From: an uncultured Metabacillus sp. | GTDB taxonomy: Bacteria > Bacillota > Bacilli > Bacillales > Bacillaceae | Assembly (NCBI RefSeq): GCF_947503125.1 | Contig: NZ_CANNCR010000017.1 | Location: 1-64,000, forward strand | Direction of reading: 5' to 3' | DNA length: 64,000 bases | Shown: one piece after another, positions 26,195 through 37,072 of the stretch | Position numbering within the stretch: position 1 is the stretch's first letter | How the letters are laid out: every line of letters starts with the position of its first letter | The notes under the pieces: model-generated | Told to the model about the DNA's origin: nothing | Databases searched by the model: none | The model's input: the letters and a program-made list of their open reading frames with translations, nothing else | Program-made: the position numbers and the translations under genes

Positions 26195-28108
26195 ATGGAA
26201 ACAATTCGATTAACTACAGCACAAGCTTTGTTCAAGTTTTTAAATCAACAGTATGTTCATATAGATGGTGAGGAATTTCCGTTTGTTGAGGGTATTTTTA
26301 CCATCTTTGGCCATGGAAATGTATTAGCGATTGGGCAGGCGCTTGAACAAGACCCAGGACATTTGAAAATCATTTCAGGGAAAAATGAACAAGGTATGGC
26401 ACACGCAGCGATTGCGTATAGCAAACAAATGCTCCGCAAAAAAATATATGCGGTTTCAACTTCAAGCGGACCAGGTTCAGCCAACCTGGTAACGGCTGCC
26501 GGTACAGCTCTTGCGAATAATATTCCGGTTTTGTTTCTGCCGGCAGATACTTATGCGACACGTCAGCCTGATCCGGTCTTGCAGCAGATTGAACAAGAAT
26601 ACAGCACGGCTGTCACAACCAATGATGCATTAAAGCCTGTTTCAAGATATTGGGATCGCATTACTCGTCCGGAGCAATTAATGTCAAGTTTAATTCGGGC
26701 GTTTGAAGTGATGACAGACCCGGCGAAAGCAGGTCCGGCAACCATTTGTATTTCACAGGATGTTGAAGGGGAAGCCTTTGATTATGATGTGAAGTTCTTT
26801 GAAAAACGCGTTCATTATATTGACCGCAAGCTGCCATCGCAACGTGAGCTCGCAGGAGCTGCCGAGTTAATTAAGGCTAGTAAGAAGCCTGTCATTGTTG
26901 TTGGCGGCGGAGTAAAATATTCAGAAGCGCGTGAAGCGGTAATGGAATTTTCCGGGAAGTATAATATTCCTTTAGTTGAAACCCAAGCAGGCAAATCAGC
27001 AATAGAATCATCATTCGAAAATAACCTAGGCGGGCTTGGAATTACAGGAACATTAGCGGCAAATAAAGCGGCACAGCAAGCGGATTTGATTATTGGTGTT
27101 GGTACGAGATTTACCGATTTTGCTACATCATCTAAAACACTATTTAACTTTGAAACAACGAAGTTTTTAAATATCAATGTCAGCCGTATGCAAGCCTATA
27201 AATTGGATGCATTCCCGGTTGTCGCAGATGCCAGAACAGCATTTGAGGCACTTACGCCAATGCTGGAGGGATATAAGAGCGAGTTTGGCAATACGATTAC
27301 TGAATTAAAAGAAGAATGGTTGATTGAACGTGACCGCCTAAGCAAAGTTACATTTAATCGAGAGAATTTTGATCCTGAAATTAAGAATCATTTTTCACAA
27401 GAAGTGTTGAATGAGTATGCAGATGCTTTACAAACAGAACTTCCGCAAACGACTGCACTCCTGGCGATTAATGACACGATTGATCCTGACAGCATCATTA
27501 TTTGTGCAGCTGGCTCACTTCCAGGAGACTTGCAGCGTTTATGGCACTCAGAGGTTCCGAACACCTATCATCTAGAGTATGGATACTCATGTATGGGTTA
27601 TGAAGTTTCCGGTACATTAGGCTTGAAGCTGGCAGATCCTTCAAAAGAGGTGTACTCAATCGTCGGTGATGGAAGCTTCCTCATGCTCCATTCTGAATTT
27701 ATTACAGCTATTCAGAACAATAAAAAAATAAATGTGCTCTTATTCGATAATTCAGGTTTTGGCTGTATTAATAATCTCCAAATGGATTCCGGAAATGGAA
27801 GTTTCCATTGTGAATTCAGAACAGCAGATAACCAAATTATGAATATTGATTACGCAAAAGTGGCTGAAGGCTATGGTGCTAAAGCGTATCGGGCAAATAC
27901 AGTTGAAGAATTAAAAGCAGCCTTAGAGGATGCGAAGAAACAGGATCGATCTACTCTAATTGAGATGAAAGTGCTTCCGAAAACAATGACTGATGGTTAT
28001 GATGGCAGCTGGTGGAACTTAGGATTCCCTGAAGTATCTGATCAAGAACTTGCTCAAAAAACTTTTGAGCTTAAGCAAGAAAAATTACGAAATGCAAAGC
28101 AATATTAA
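26195..28108 (+). CDS. iolD: 3D-(3,5/4)-trihydroxycyclohexane-1,2-dione hydrolase IolD
   Basis: 637-residue thiamine-diphosphate enzyme, the length of B. subtilis IolD. It opens the ring of the trione to 5-deoxy-glucuronate. The N-terminal Pyr domain has the catalytic Glu in SGKNEQGMAHAA; the C-terminal ThDP/Mg motif runs GDGSFLMLHSEFITAIQNNKKINVLLFDNSG, residues about 489-519. It begins 12 nt after iolC with GAGGTGAAGAGGG upstream of the ATG. Confidence 0.95.
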   Translation: METIRLTTAQALFKFLNQQYVHIDGEEFPFVEGIFTIFGHGNVLAIGQALEQDPGHLKIISGKNEQGMAHAAIAYSKQMLRKKIYAVSTSSGPGSANLVTAAGTALANNIPVLFLPADTYATRQPDPVLQQIEQEYSTAVTTNDALKPVSRYWDRITRPEQLMSSLIRAFEVMTDPAKAGPATICISQDVEGEAFDYDVKFFEKRVHYIDRKLPSQRELAGAAELIKASKKPVIVVGGGVKYSEAREAVMEFSGKYNIPLVETQAGKSAIESSFENNLGGLGITGTLAANKAAQQADLIIGVGTRFTDFATSSKTLFNFETTKFLNINVSRMQAYKLDAFPVVADARTAFEALTPMLEGYKSEFGNTITELKEEWLIERDRLSKVTFNRENFDPEIKNHFSQEVLNEYADALQTELPQTTALLAINDTIDPDSIIICAAGSLPGDLQRLWHSEVPNTYHLEYGYSCMGYEVSGTLGLKLADPSKEVYSIVGDGSFLMLHSEFITAIQNNKKINVLLFDNSGFGCINNLQMDSGNGSFHCEFRTADNQIMNIDYAKVAEGYGAKAYRANTVEELKAALEDAKKQDRSTLIEMKVLPKTMTDGYDGSWWNLGFPEVSDQELAQKTFELKQEKLRNAKQY

Positions 28109-28124
28109 TAAAGGGTGATTGAGA

Positions 28125-29036
28125 ATGAGTAATCAAGAGATTCGTTGGGGCATTGCCCCAATCGGCTGGCGAAATGATGATCTGCCTGAGATCGGCAAGG
28201 ATAATACGTTGTCACATCTATTGAGTGATATTGTTGTCGCTGGCTTCCAGGGGACAGAGGTTGGCGGTTTCTTCCCTGAGGCAGAGGTGTTAAATAAAGA
28301 GCTTAGGCTGCGCAACTTAAAAATTGCAGGCCAGTGGTTCAGCAGTTTCCTGAACCGCGATGGACTTGAAGAAACTTCAAAGGCTTTTCATCAGCATTGT
28401 GCATATTTGCAGGAAGTGAATGCAGACGTTGCCGTTGTATCAGAACAAACATACAGCATACAAGGAACAGATAAAAATGTCTTTACTGAAAAACCTTTTT
28501 TTACTGACAAGGAATGGAACCAATTATGCCAAGGCTTAAACGAACTTGGAAAAATTGCTGAACAATATAACTTATCATTAGTTTTTCATCATCATATGGG
28601 CACAGGTGTTCAAACATTAGAAGAAATTGACCGCCTCATGGAGAATACCGATCCAAACCATGTTCACCTTCTATATGATACAGGTCATATTTATGTTTCT
28701 GATGGCGACTATATGAAGCTATTAACAAAGCATATCAATCGCATCAAACACGTCCATTTTAAAGATGTTAGAGATCAACAGCTGGCTCAATGCAGGGAAA
28801 AGGGCGAATCATTTTTACAATCCTTTTTAAATGGCATGTTTACCGTACCTGGTGACGGATGCATTGATTTTACTGATGTCTACCAAATACTCCTTGATCA
28901 TGATTATAAAGGCTGGATTGTCATTGAAGCAGAGCAGGATCCAGCAATTGCTCATCCATTGGAATATGCTTTAATAGCAAGAAAATACATTGATGAAACA
29001 TTACTTACTCTAAAAAAGACAGAAATCGTAGGATAA
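28125..29036 (+). CDS. iolE: 2-keto-myo-inositol dehydratase IolE
   Basis: 303-residue TIM-barrel protein that dehydrates 2-keto-myo-inositol to the trione. The N-terminus [19 protein letters not shown] and the metal-ligand segments [26 protein letters not shown], and HVHFKDVR and VIEAEQDP are typical of inosose dehydratase. ATG 28125 is chosen over TTG 28119 because AAAGGGTGA lies 6 nt before it. It follows iolD by 16 nt. Confidence 0.93.
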   Translation: MSNQEIRWGIAPIGWRNDDLPEIGKDNTLSHLLSDIVVAGFQGTEVGGFFPEAEVLNKELRLRNLKIAGQWFSSFLNRDGLEETSKAFHQHCAYLQEVNADVAVVSEQTYSIQGTDKNVFTEKPFFTDKEWNQLCQGLNELGKIAEQYNLSLVFHHHMGTGVQTLEEIDRLMENTDPNHVHLLYDTGHIYVSDGDYMKLLTKHINRIKHVHFKDVRDQQLAQCREKGESFLQSFLNGMFTVPGDGCIDFTDVYQILLDHDYKGWIVIEAEQDPAIAHPLEYALIARKYIDETLLTLKKTEIVG

Positions 29037-29071
29037 TCATCCAAAAGAAAAGTTATAACGATTAAATCTAG

Positions 29072-30127
<1,056 letters not shown>

Positions 30128-30197
30128 AGGTATACGAGGTTGAACTAGCTTCTAATTAAATCATTCTATAAATCGATAAAAAGAGGTGATCTGGAAA

Positions 30198-31076
30198 GTG
30201 TCATTAGTATCTATGAAGGAAATGCTTCTGAAGGCGAAAGAAGGCAGCTATGCTGTAGGGCAATTTAACCTAAATAGCCTGCAGTGGGCACAGGCCATCT
30301 TACAAGCAGCAGAAGAAGAACAAGCACCTCTAATAGTAGCTGCATCTGACAGGCTTGTTGATTACCTTGGCGGTTTTAAAACGATCGCTGCCATGGTGAA
30401 CGCACTTATGGAAGAAATGTCCATTACCGTTCCGGTGGCATTGCATCTCGACCATGGCATGAGTGTTGAAAGATGCATGCAGGCAATCGATGCCGGGTTT
30501 ACTTCAGTTATGATTGATGGATCCCATCATCCAATCGAAGAAAATATCGCCATGACGAAACAGGTTGCTGACTATGCACGTTTAAATAAAGTATCAGTAG
30601 AAGCAGAGGTAGGAACAGTTGGGGGTATGGAAGATGGACTGATTGGCGGAGTGAAGTACGCTGATCCTAATGAATGCTTGCGAATCGTGAAGGAAGCAGG
30701 AATTGATGCCTTAGCTGCTGCCCTCGGTTCCGTCCATGGACCATACCAGGGTGAACCAAAACTAGGCTTCGAAGAAATGAAACAGATTTCAGAACTAACA
30801 GGCATCCCGCTTGTCCTGCATGGTGGCTCGGGAATTCCTGAATATCAAATCAAGAAAGCCATTGAATTAGGCCATGCTAAGATTAATGTTAATACGGAAT
30901 GCTTACAAGCGTGGACCAAGGCTGTTCGTGAAAAGCTAAATAGTGATCCTGATCTTTATGACCATCGGGCCATCACAACACCTGGGAAAGAAGCGATTGT
31001 TGCAACAGTAAAAGGAAAAATGAGAGAGTTTGGCTCTAGTAATAAGGCCAAACAATTTAGCGCAAGTATGAATTAA
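30198..31076 (+). CDS. iolJ: Class II aldolase IolJ (6-phospho-5-dehydro-2-deoxy-gluconate aldolase)
   Basis: 292-residue class II, zinc-dependent aldolase. [31 protein letters not shown] and [20 protein letters not shown] are close to B. subtilis Iol[13 protein letters not shown] and [10 protein letters not shown] carry zinc His residues. It splits the phosphorylated deoxy-keto-gluconate to malonate semialdehyde and DHAP. GTG 30198 with AAGAGGTG upstream is the likely start; a longer GTG start at 30186 lies on top of that ribosome site. Confidence 0.92.
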   Translation: MSLVSMKEMLLKAKEGSYAVGQFNLNSLQWAQAILQAAEEEQAPLIVAASDRLVDYLGGFKTIAAMVNALMEEMSITVPVALHLDHGMSVERCMQAIDAGFTSVMIDGSHHPIEENIAMTKQVADYARLNKVSVEAEVGTVGGMEDGLIGGVKYADPNECLRIVKEAGIDALAAALGSVHGPYQGEPKLGFEEMKQISELTGIPLVLHGGSGIPEYQIKKAIELGHAKINVNTECLQAWTKAVREKLNSDPDLYDHRAITTPGKEAIVATVKGKMREFGSSNKAKQFSASMN

Positions 31077-31084
31077 GATGAAGA

Positions 31085-31159
31085 GGGCTGTCTCAAAAGG
31101 ATCTGCTACACATATGTGTTTGGCGGAGCAATCTTTATATATGAGACAGCCCTTCTTAT
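31085..31159 (+). terminator. Terminator of the iolBCDEGJ operon
   Basis: GGGCTGTCTCA (31085-31095) pairs with TGAGACAGCCC (31142-31152), followed by TTCTTATTG. The 46-nt loop holds its own palindrome CACATATGTG. Confidence 0.75.
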
Positions 31160-31298
31160 TGTTTAAAAATGAAAAATCCAAATCCTCACCTTTTCATGAT
31201 AAAATAAGTTAATATGCTACAAGTGTATCTAGTAAATAAAAAAGGTTATGATAGAAAGAAAGCGATATAGATTATTTGTATGTGAAATTTTTTAATCC

Positions 31299-31317
31299 CA
31301 CTAAATCGTTTTCAGTG
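31299..31317. promoter_or_regulatory. Palindromic operator-like site before the first LacI gene
   Basis: CACTAAATCGTTTTCAGTG is a 19-bp near-palindrome just before the first LacI-type gene. It has outer arms unlike the other ATCGAT boxes and may be a cre-related or autoregulatory site. Confidence 0.4.
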
Positions 31318-31337
31318 AGGGTGAGTGATATGAAGTT

Positions 31338-32342
31338 ATGAAAATGAGTGATGTGGCGAAATTAGCAAATGTATCTCCTGCCACCGTATCCCGGGTGCTT
31401 AGTAATCCGGACCTTGTTAGCAAAGAAACACGCGAGAAGGTAATGAAGGTCATCAATGAGGTGAATTACAAGCCTCATATTGTGGCAAGACAATTCCGTA
31501 CAAAGGAAACCAAAATCATTCTCGTTGTTGTCCCAGATATTACGAGCGCTTTCTTTTCAAAGGTTTTACGCGGGATTGAACATGTAGCTATTAACCATGG
31601 ATATCAAGTTATTTTGGGCGATACTGAAAATGATGTTGAAAGGGAAAAAGAATACATCAATTTATTGCTGCAAAAGCAAGCAGATGGAATGGTGCTTTTA
31701 ACAGCGCGCTTAAATAAAGCTAACCTAGAAGAGATTGCCGGTCATTTTCCAATGGTGCTTGCTTGTGAATACATGGATGATTTAAATGTTCCGACTGTAT
31801 CGATTGATAATATCAGCAGTGCAAGAAAGGCAACTGAACATTTAATCAAGCTCGGTCATACGAAAATTGCTCATATTACGGGTCCGATTAATGTCATTCT
31901 GAGCCGTGACCGGATGAGAGGATATCAGCAGGCATTACTAAGCTATGATATAGAGGTAGACCAAGCCTACATTCAAGAAGGTGATTTTACCTATGAATCC
32001 GGCTACCATCAGACGATGAAATTACTGGCGTTTGAAACCCCGCCAACAGCGATTTTTGCCTTTAATGATGAGATGGCGATGGGTGCAATTAAAGCTGCAA
32101 AGGATAGCGGTTTAAATCTGCCTGAGGATTTATCCATTGTAGGATTTGATAATATCAAAATGTCCTCTGTCATTGAACCTAATTTAACGACGATCGACCA
32201 GCCAAAATATGAAATTGGTAAAAAAGCGATGGAGCTATTGTTACATTTAATTAATGGGGAAGCGATCAAACAGAAAAAGTTTGTGATGAAGGATGAACTA
32301 ATTATTAGAGACTCAGCAACACCATTAAAAGAACAAACATAG
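31338..32342 (+). CDS. LacI-family transcriptional regulator, first of a tandem pair
   Basis: 334 residues. The HTH is MKMSDVAKLANVSPATVSRVLSN with hinge helix YKPHIVARQFRTKET, followed by a periplasmic-binding-like effector domain. About 83% identical (my count over roughly 326 positions) to the gene directly downstream. The region before the ATG contains a three-codon frame ATG AAG TTA TGA at 31330 that overlaps the real start, so initiation may be coupled to it; otherwise the ribosome site is GGGTGAG. It is placed between iolJ and iolA and likely binds the ATCGAT operators. Confidence 0.85.
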   Translation: MKMSDVAKLANVSPATVSRVLSNPDLVSKETREKVMKVINEVNYKPHIVARQFRTKETKIILVVVPDITSAFFSKVLRGIEHVAINHGYQVILGDTENDVEREKEYINLLLQKQADGMVLLTARLNKANLEEIAGHFPMVLACEYMDDLNVPTVSIDNISSARKATEHLIKLGHTKIAHITGPINVILSRDRMRGYQQALLSYDIEVDQAYIQEGDFTYESGYHQTMKLLAFETPPTAIFAFNDEMAMGAIKAAKDSGLNLPEDLSIVGFDNIKMSSVIEPNLTTIDQPKYEIGKKAMELLLHLINGEAIKQKKFVMKDELIIRDSATPLKEQT

Positions 32343-32458
32343 GGCCATGAGGTGTTGAAGCAGGAAATGCTTCTTCTGCCTTTGGCTTTTATTTTAGGCA
32401 TTTAATCCAAGTATTCGTTTACAAAAATTAGTCGGTCATATAAAATAAAAGCAAGATT

Positions 32459-32472
32459 TGAAATCGATTACA
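32459..32472. promoter_or_regulatory. ATCGAT-centred operator before the second LacI gene
   Basis: TGAAATCGATTACA, 55 nt upstream of the second LacI gene and identical to the iolA copy at 33823. It suggests autoregulation. Confidence 0.6.
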
Positions 32473-32526
32473 ATGACAATATGTCTACTTAAAGAACTAA
32501 ACTAAAGGTGAAAGAGGTGATTAGGG

Positions 32527-33549
32527 ATGAAAATGAGCGATGTGGCAAAACTAGCAAAGGTATCGCCTGCCACCGTATCGCGGGTGCTTAGCAATCCTGA
32601 GCTTGTCAGCAAAGAAACACGCGAAAAGGTGATGGATGTCATTAATCAAGTAAATTACAAGCCTCATATTGTGGCAAGGCAATTCCGCACTAAGGAAACG
32701 AAAATCATTCTTGTGGTCGTTCCAGATATCACAAGCCCGTTCTTTTCAAAGGTTCTGCGTGGGATTGAACATGTTGCTGTCAGTCATGGTTATCAGGTTA
32801 TTTTAGGGGATACCGAAAATGATATTGAAAGGGAGAAGGAATATATTAATCTATTGCAGCAGAAGCAGGCAGATGGGATGGTTCTATTAACTGCCCGGCT
32901 TAATAAAACAGAAATGGAAGAGATTGCTGACCATTTTCCTATCGTGCTTGCCTGTGAATACATGGATGGCTTAAATATTCCAACCGTATCGATTGATAAT
33001 ATTAGCAGTGCAAGAAAGGCGACCGAACATCTAATCAAGCTGGGACATACGAAAATTGCCCATATTTCCGGACCTCTTCATAATATATTAAGCAAGGACC
33101 GGATAAAAGGATACAAGCAGGCGTTGTTAAGCCATGATCTAGAGGTAGAATCAGCCTATATACAAGAAGGTAATTCGACCTTTGAATCCGGCTATCATCA
33201 AATGATGAAATTACTGGCGTTTGAAGTCCCGCCAACAGCTGTTTTTGCCTTTAATGATGAAACGGCGATGGGGGCGATAAGGGCTGCAAAGGACAGCGGA
33301 TTATCTGTTCCAGAGGATCTTGCAGTGGTAGGATTTGATAATATAAAAATGTCGATAATCCATGAACCAAATTTAACAACGATTAATCAGCCTAAATATA
33401 AGATTGGTATGAAAGCAATGGAGCTGTTGTTAGGTTTGATCAATGGAGAAAAGTTGACTAAGAAAAAAATTGTATTAAAGGATGAATTGATTATCAGAGA
33501 GTCCTGCAATCCTAAGCTGAAGGCTGGAAAGACTTTGGAATTGATTTAA
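32527..33549 (+). CDS. LacI-family transcriptional regulator, second of a tandem pair
   Basis: 340 residues, paralogue of the gene 185 nt upstream; the DNA-binding HTH differs at one position (Lys for Asn at residue 11), while the effector domain carries most changes. GAGGTGA precedes ATG 32527. The near-identical DNA-binding parts predict shared operators, whereas the drift around residues 185-215 and the C-terminus could mean different ligands (for example inositol isomers or keto-inositols). Confidence 0.85.
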   Translation: MKMSDVAKLAKVSPATVSRVLSNPELVSKETREKVMDVINQVNYKPHIVARQFRTKETKIILVVVPDITSPFFSKVLRGIEHVAVSHGYQVILGDTENDIEREKEYINLLQQKQADGMVLLTARLNKTEMEEIADHFPIVLACEYMDGLNIPTVSIDNISSARKATEHLIKLGHTKIAHISGPLHNILSKDRIKGYKQALLSHDLEVESAYIQEGNSTFESGYHQMMKLLAFEVPPTAVFAFNDETAMGAIRAAKDSGLSVPEDLAVVGFDNIKMSIIHEPNLTTINQPKYKIGMKAMELLLGLINGEKLTKKKIVLKDELIIRESCNPKLKAGKTLELI

Positions 33550-33583
33550 CGGTATTAATGGGGCTGTTTTTAAAGGATGTAAT

Positions 33584-33597
33584 TGAAATCGATTTCT
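33584..33597. promoter_or_regulatory. ATCGAT-centred operator, distal iolA copy
   Basis: TGAAATCGATTTCT within the near-perfect palindrome ATTGAAATCGATTTCTAAT. It is 239 bp before a second copy at 33823; the two flank the predicted iolA promoter. Confidence 0.55.
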
Positions 33598-33822
33598 AAT
33601 TAATTTGATTAATATATGTGAAAAAAGAAAAATGATGTAAGTGGAAAATGAAGCGGCAATTTATTTGTCTTTCAGCTTACCTCTTGAGAAATAGGGGATT
33701 TTACAATGTTTTTTATAAAAATGAATGATAAAAAAAAGAAAGAAATCATAGAAAAAGCGTTTACAAAAAGAATAGAATCATATAAAATGAGTCTTGTAAG
33801 GTAAGAAATTATTCCTTTTCAC

Positions 33823-33836
33823 TGAAATCGATTACA
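33823..33836. promoter_or_regulatory. ATCGAT-centred operator, proximal iolA copy
   Basis: TGAAATCGATTACA about 35 nt downstream of the predicted -10, in the leader, where a repressor would act as a roadblock. It is identical to the copy at 32459. Confidence 0.6.
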
Positions 33837-33959
33837 TTGAAAGCTAATGATTTTTGCAAAAAAGAAAGACCTTCAGTCTTTTACATGAGGGTGTGAATGA
33901 TAACGCTGCCTTAATTTTAAATAGAATGGCAGATAAAAAAGTTAGGAGGAGTCTTTATT

Positions 33960-35420
33960 ATGACAAATACTGTGACTGTACAAAACCTTAAAAATTTTAT
34001 CGGTGGTAGCTGGGTTGAATCAAACTCAGGAAAAACAGAGATCGTTCCAAATCCGGCAACAGGTGAAACAATCGCACATGTGCCCCTTTCAAGTCGAGAA
34101 GATGTAGATCAAGCGGTTAAAGTAGCAGCTGAAGCATTTAAATCTTGGAGCAAAACAGCTGTACCGCGCAGAGCCCGCCTCCTTTTTAAATATCAGCAAT
34201 TACTAGTTGAGAACTGGGAGGAGTTAGCACGCCTGGTTACAATCGAAAATGGAAAAAGCTATAACGAAGCATATGGTGAGGTTCAACGAGGAATTGAATG
34301 TGTTGAATTTGCCGCAGGTGCTCCAACATTAATGATGGGAAAACAGCTTCCAGATATCGCAACAAATATTGAATCTGGCATGTACCGCTATCCAATCGGT
34401 GTCGTTGGCGGAATCACGCCATTTAACTTCCCGATGATGGTGCCATGCTGGATGTTCCCATTAGCGATTGCTTGCGGAAATACATTTGTGTTAAAGCCAT
34501 CTGAGCGCACGCCATTACTGGCAAATCGTCTGGCAGAATTATTTAAAGAAGCTGGATTGCCTGACGGCGTATTGAATATCGTACACGGAGCTCATGATGT
34601 TGTAAATGGATTGCTTGAGCATCCAGGAGTAAAAGCAATTTCATTTGTTGGTTCACAGCCGGTTGCTGAATATGTTTATAAAACAGCTTCCAATCATGGT
34701 AAGCGTGTTCAAGCTTTAGCAGGAGCAAAAAACCATTCAATTGTTATGCCAGATGCAGACTTAGATGGTGCAGTTAATCAAATTATTAACGCAGCTTATG
34801 GTTCTGCCGGAGAAAGATGTATGGCGGCGGCAGTCGTTGTAGCAGTTGGTGAAGTAGCCGATGAATTAATGGAAAAACTAGTTGACGCTGCGAACAATAT
34901 CACCATTGGAAATGGAATGGATGAAGGCGTATTCCTAGGGCCGGTTATTCGTGATTCTCATAAAGCGAAAACGGAAAAATACATTGAAATTGGACAAGAA
35001 GAAGGGGCTGTATTAGTTCGTGATGGACGTAAAGATGCAGCAGCATCTGGAAATGGATATTTTGTCGGTCCGACTATTTTTGATCATGTAAAAACGGAGA
35101 TGACGATTTGGAAGGAAGAAATCTTTGCGCCGGTCTTATCAGTTGTTCGAGTAAACACGTTAGATGAAGCGATTGCTCTTACGAATGAATCAGATTTTGC
35201 AAATGGAGCATGTATTTATACGAAAGATGGCAGCAATGTTCGCAAGTTCCGTGAAGACATTGATGCGGGTATGCTTGGAGTGAATTTAGGAGTTCCTGCA
35301 CCAATGGCCTTCTTCCCATTCTCTGGCTGGAAGAAATCCTTCTATGGTGACCTTCATGCAAACGGACCAGATGGTGTAGAGTTTTATACTCGCAAAAAAA
35401 TGGTAACAGCACGCTGGTAA
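33960..35420 (+). CDS. iolA: Methylmalonate/malonate-semialdehyde dehydrogenase (CoA-acylating) IolA
   Basis: 486-residue aldehyde dehydrogenase. The MmsA pattern is clear: [63 protein letters not shown] with catalytic Cys near residue 287, and the end [12 protein letters not shown]. It converts malonate semialdehyde from IolJ to acetyl-CoA and CO2, finishing inositol breakdown. AGGAGG precedes ATG 33960. Unlike B. subtilis, it is not the first gene of the main operon but has its own promoter beyond the LacI pair. Confidence 0.94.
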   Translation: MTNTVTVQNLKNFIGGSWVESNSGKTEIVPNPATGETIAHVPLSSREDVDQAVKVAAEAFKSWSKTAVPRRARLLFKYQQLLVENWEELARLVTIENGKSYNEAYGEVQRGIECVEFAAGAPTLMMGKQLPDIATNIESGMYRYPIGVVGGITPFNFPMMVPCWMFPLAIACGNTFVLKPSERTPLLANRLAELFKEAGLPDGVLNIVHGAHDVVNGLLEHPGVKAISFVGSQPVAEYVYKTASNHGKRVQALAGAKNHSIVMPDADLDGAVNQIINAAYGSAGERCMAAAVVVAVGEVADELMEKLVDAANNITIGNGMDEGVFLGPVIRDSHKAKTEKYIEIGQEEGAVLVRDGRKDAAASGNGYFVGPTIFDHVKTEMTIWKEEIFAPVLSVVRVNTLDEAIALTNESDFANGACIYTKDGSNVRKFREDIDAGMLGVNLGVPAPMAFFPFSGWKKSFYGDLHANGPDGVEFYTRKKMVTARW

Positions 35421-35425
35421 TGTTT

Positions 35426-35454
35426 AAAGGAGGCTGTTTCAGCCAGCCTCCTTT
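35426..35454 (+). terminator. Terminator of iolA
   Basis: AAAGGAGGCTG pairs perfectly with CAGCCTCCTTT around TTTCAGC. Confidence 0.85.
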
Positions 35455-35476
35455 CTATCAAAAAAGCAAGAAAGCA

Positions 35477-35800
35477 TTTGTACCTAGTTGCAGTGTCTAG
35501 CTCCTAGATTGAGCAAGTCGCTTGCGCTTTTGTTAACAGCTTAGGAAATTATAAAATTCTTGAACTGTGGGTAAGCACTGCGACATCCAGTTCCGAAGCA
35601 CAGGATGTGCAAGTGCAGTCAGTGCGACAGGACGTCGCGTTTTTGACTGCCAGCGCCTATCGCCTATCAAACTTTAGATCATCTCCCTACGATAAGTCAA
35701 CATCGGTTCGCTTCGCTTACCGTGTTTCCTTTATCTCAGTCGATGCTCCCCCAGTTTGTACGGCGATGACCAAGGCGCTTGCGCTTTTGTTCATAGACGG
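35477..35800. repeat. Composite of dispersed Bacillaceae intergenic repeats
   Basis: This non-coding stretch opens with GTGTCTAGCTCCTAGAT, the start of a dispersed repeat that also occurs at 45.68 kb. GCGCTTGCGCTTTTGTT-like segments occur near its start (35516-35534) and its end (35775-35792), as if two repeat units flank a middle block. It directly abuts the ribosome site of the MFS gene. Confidence 0.6.
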
Positions 35801-35812
35801 AGTGATAATAGA

Positions 35813-37003
35813 GTGATTAATTCCGTTAGAAATAAGGGTATATTTTTATTTGTTTCGTTTGCATTATGGTTCTCGCATTTTATTTATCTGCCAATCCTAA
35901 CGCCTCATATCGAGTTAATGGGTGGTAAATACACATTTATCGGCATTGTGCTAGGCAGTTATGGACTCATGCAATTTCTTTTTAGGCTTCCTATTGGGAT
36001 TTGCTCAGATCTTTTCAGACTAAGAAGACCATTTATTGTGATGGGGATGTTGATCAGTACCGCCAGTTGCTTTGCATATGTATTAACAGATAGCCTGGGT
36101 TGGGTGCTAATCGCACGTTCACTTGCCGGTATTGCAGCAGCAACTTGGGTTGTTTTTACTGTCTTATATTCTAGTTATTTTGTTGATCACGAAGTTCATC
36201 GCGCGATGAGCAGCATTTCCTTTGCTGTGGTCTTAGCTCAACTTTTAGGTATGGGTGTAAGCGGGATCATCGTTAATGAATGGGGCTGGCAAGCTCCGTT
36301 CTGGATAGGTGGATTGACTAGTCTTCTAGCTGCCATCCTTTCTTTTTTCATCTATGAGAGAAAAGAAGAGAAAGCGCGAGTGCCGGTTAAAGTGATCGAC
36401 CTTACGTCAGTGATAAAAGAACCGTTGCTGTTAAAAGTGTCGTTTTTATCTATTTTAGCACACGGTATTATTTTTACTACGACATTTGGCTTTATTCCTA
36501 CTTATGCCTTGAAAATGGGTCTTACCGCAAGTGAGATTAGTTTGCTCGTTTTTATATTTATGATCCCGCATGCGCTTGCAACACTTTTTATAGGGAAGCT
36601 AATTGTTCCACTTTTAGGTAAATGGAAGACATTAAATATTGCTTTTTTTGCATCAGCATTGTTTACGCTTCTAACACCTCTTATTGAAGCAAAAGGGTTG
36701 TTAATGATGATTCAAGCTTTGAATGGATTTTCGCTCGGAATCGTATTCCCTCTGCTGTTAGGTTTAGCAATTGAAACGATTTCACAGGAAAAACGAGCAA
36801 CAGCGATGGGAGTCTATCAAGCTTTATATGCAATTGGCATGTTTTCCGGACCTTTTGTAGCAGGTATTTTAAATACGAAATTTGGTATTGCGGCAGGGTT
36901 TTACTTTATCGGTGTAGTCGGGTTGATTGCCAGCATTTTAATTACGACTTGGAGCAGAAAAGAAACAAATACAGTTAAAAAGCATTCTGAAATATGTACT
37001 TGA
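35813..37003 (+). CDS. MFS transporter
   Basis: 396 residues with about 12 helices. LPIGICSDLFRLRRPFIVMG (near residues 58-77) is the MFS loop 2-3 motif. The sequence is of the drug:H+ antiporter-like type (YfkF/YwoG style) rather than the sugar-porter type. GTG 35813 is the start, with GGAGTGAT 6 nt upstream; the frame extends back into the repeat region but has no ribosome site there. It sits between iolA and the iolH-like gene, so inositol-related uptake or efflux is possible; no true iolT/iolF-like permease is otherwise near the iol genes. Confidence 0.75.
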   Translation: MINSVRNKGIFLFVSFALWFSHFIYLPILTPHIELMGGKYTFIGIVLGSYGLMQFLFRLPIGICSDLFRLRRPFIVMGMLISTASCFAYVLTDSLGWVLIARSLAGIAAATWVVFTVLYSSYFVDHEVHRAMSSISFAVVLAQLLGMGVSGIIVNEWGWQAPFWIGGLTSLLAAILSFFIYERKEEKARVPVKVIDLTSVIKEPLLLKVSFLSILAHGIIFTTTFGFIPTYALKMGLTASEISLLVFIFMIPHALATLFIGKLIVPLLGKWKTLNIAFFASALFTLLTPLIEAKGLLMMIQALNGFSLGIVFPLLLGLAIETISQEKRATAMGVYQALYAIGMFSGPFVAGILNTKFGIAAGFYFIGVVGLIASILITTWSRKETNTVKKHSEICT

Positions 37004-37072
37004 AATAAATAGTTGTTCTAGTTGCAACACATATTGGCTAACGCCAAACAGCTAATAAAGGAGATGATTACA

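Larger units (their letters stand above)
33550..33959 (+). promoter_or_regulatory. Promoter region of iolA
   Basis: 410 nt without a supportable ORF. TTTACA (33760-33765) and TAAAAT (33783-33788) are exactly 17 nt apart and form a good sigma-A promoter. AAAAAGCGTTTACA at 33752-33765 overlaps the -35 and is cre-like (12 of 14). ATCGAT operators lie upstream (33584) and downstream (33823) of it. Confidence 0.65.

Noticed and set aside
26815-27177. 120-residue minus-strand open frame over iolD
   Set aside because: Fully inside iolD and without a start signal; iolD is strongly conserved.
32009-32401. 130-residue minus-strand open frame over the first LacI gene
   Set aside because: No ribosome site, complete overlap with a well-supported gene, and shadow-like composition.
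35607-35816. 69-residue open frame in the repeat region before the MFS gene
   Set aside because: Encoded by dispersed repeat DNA, no ribosome site, no recognisable protein.
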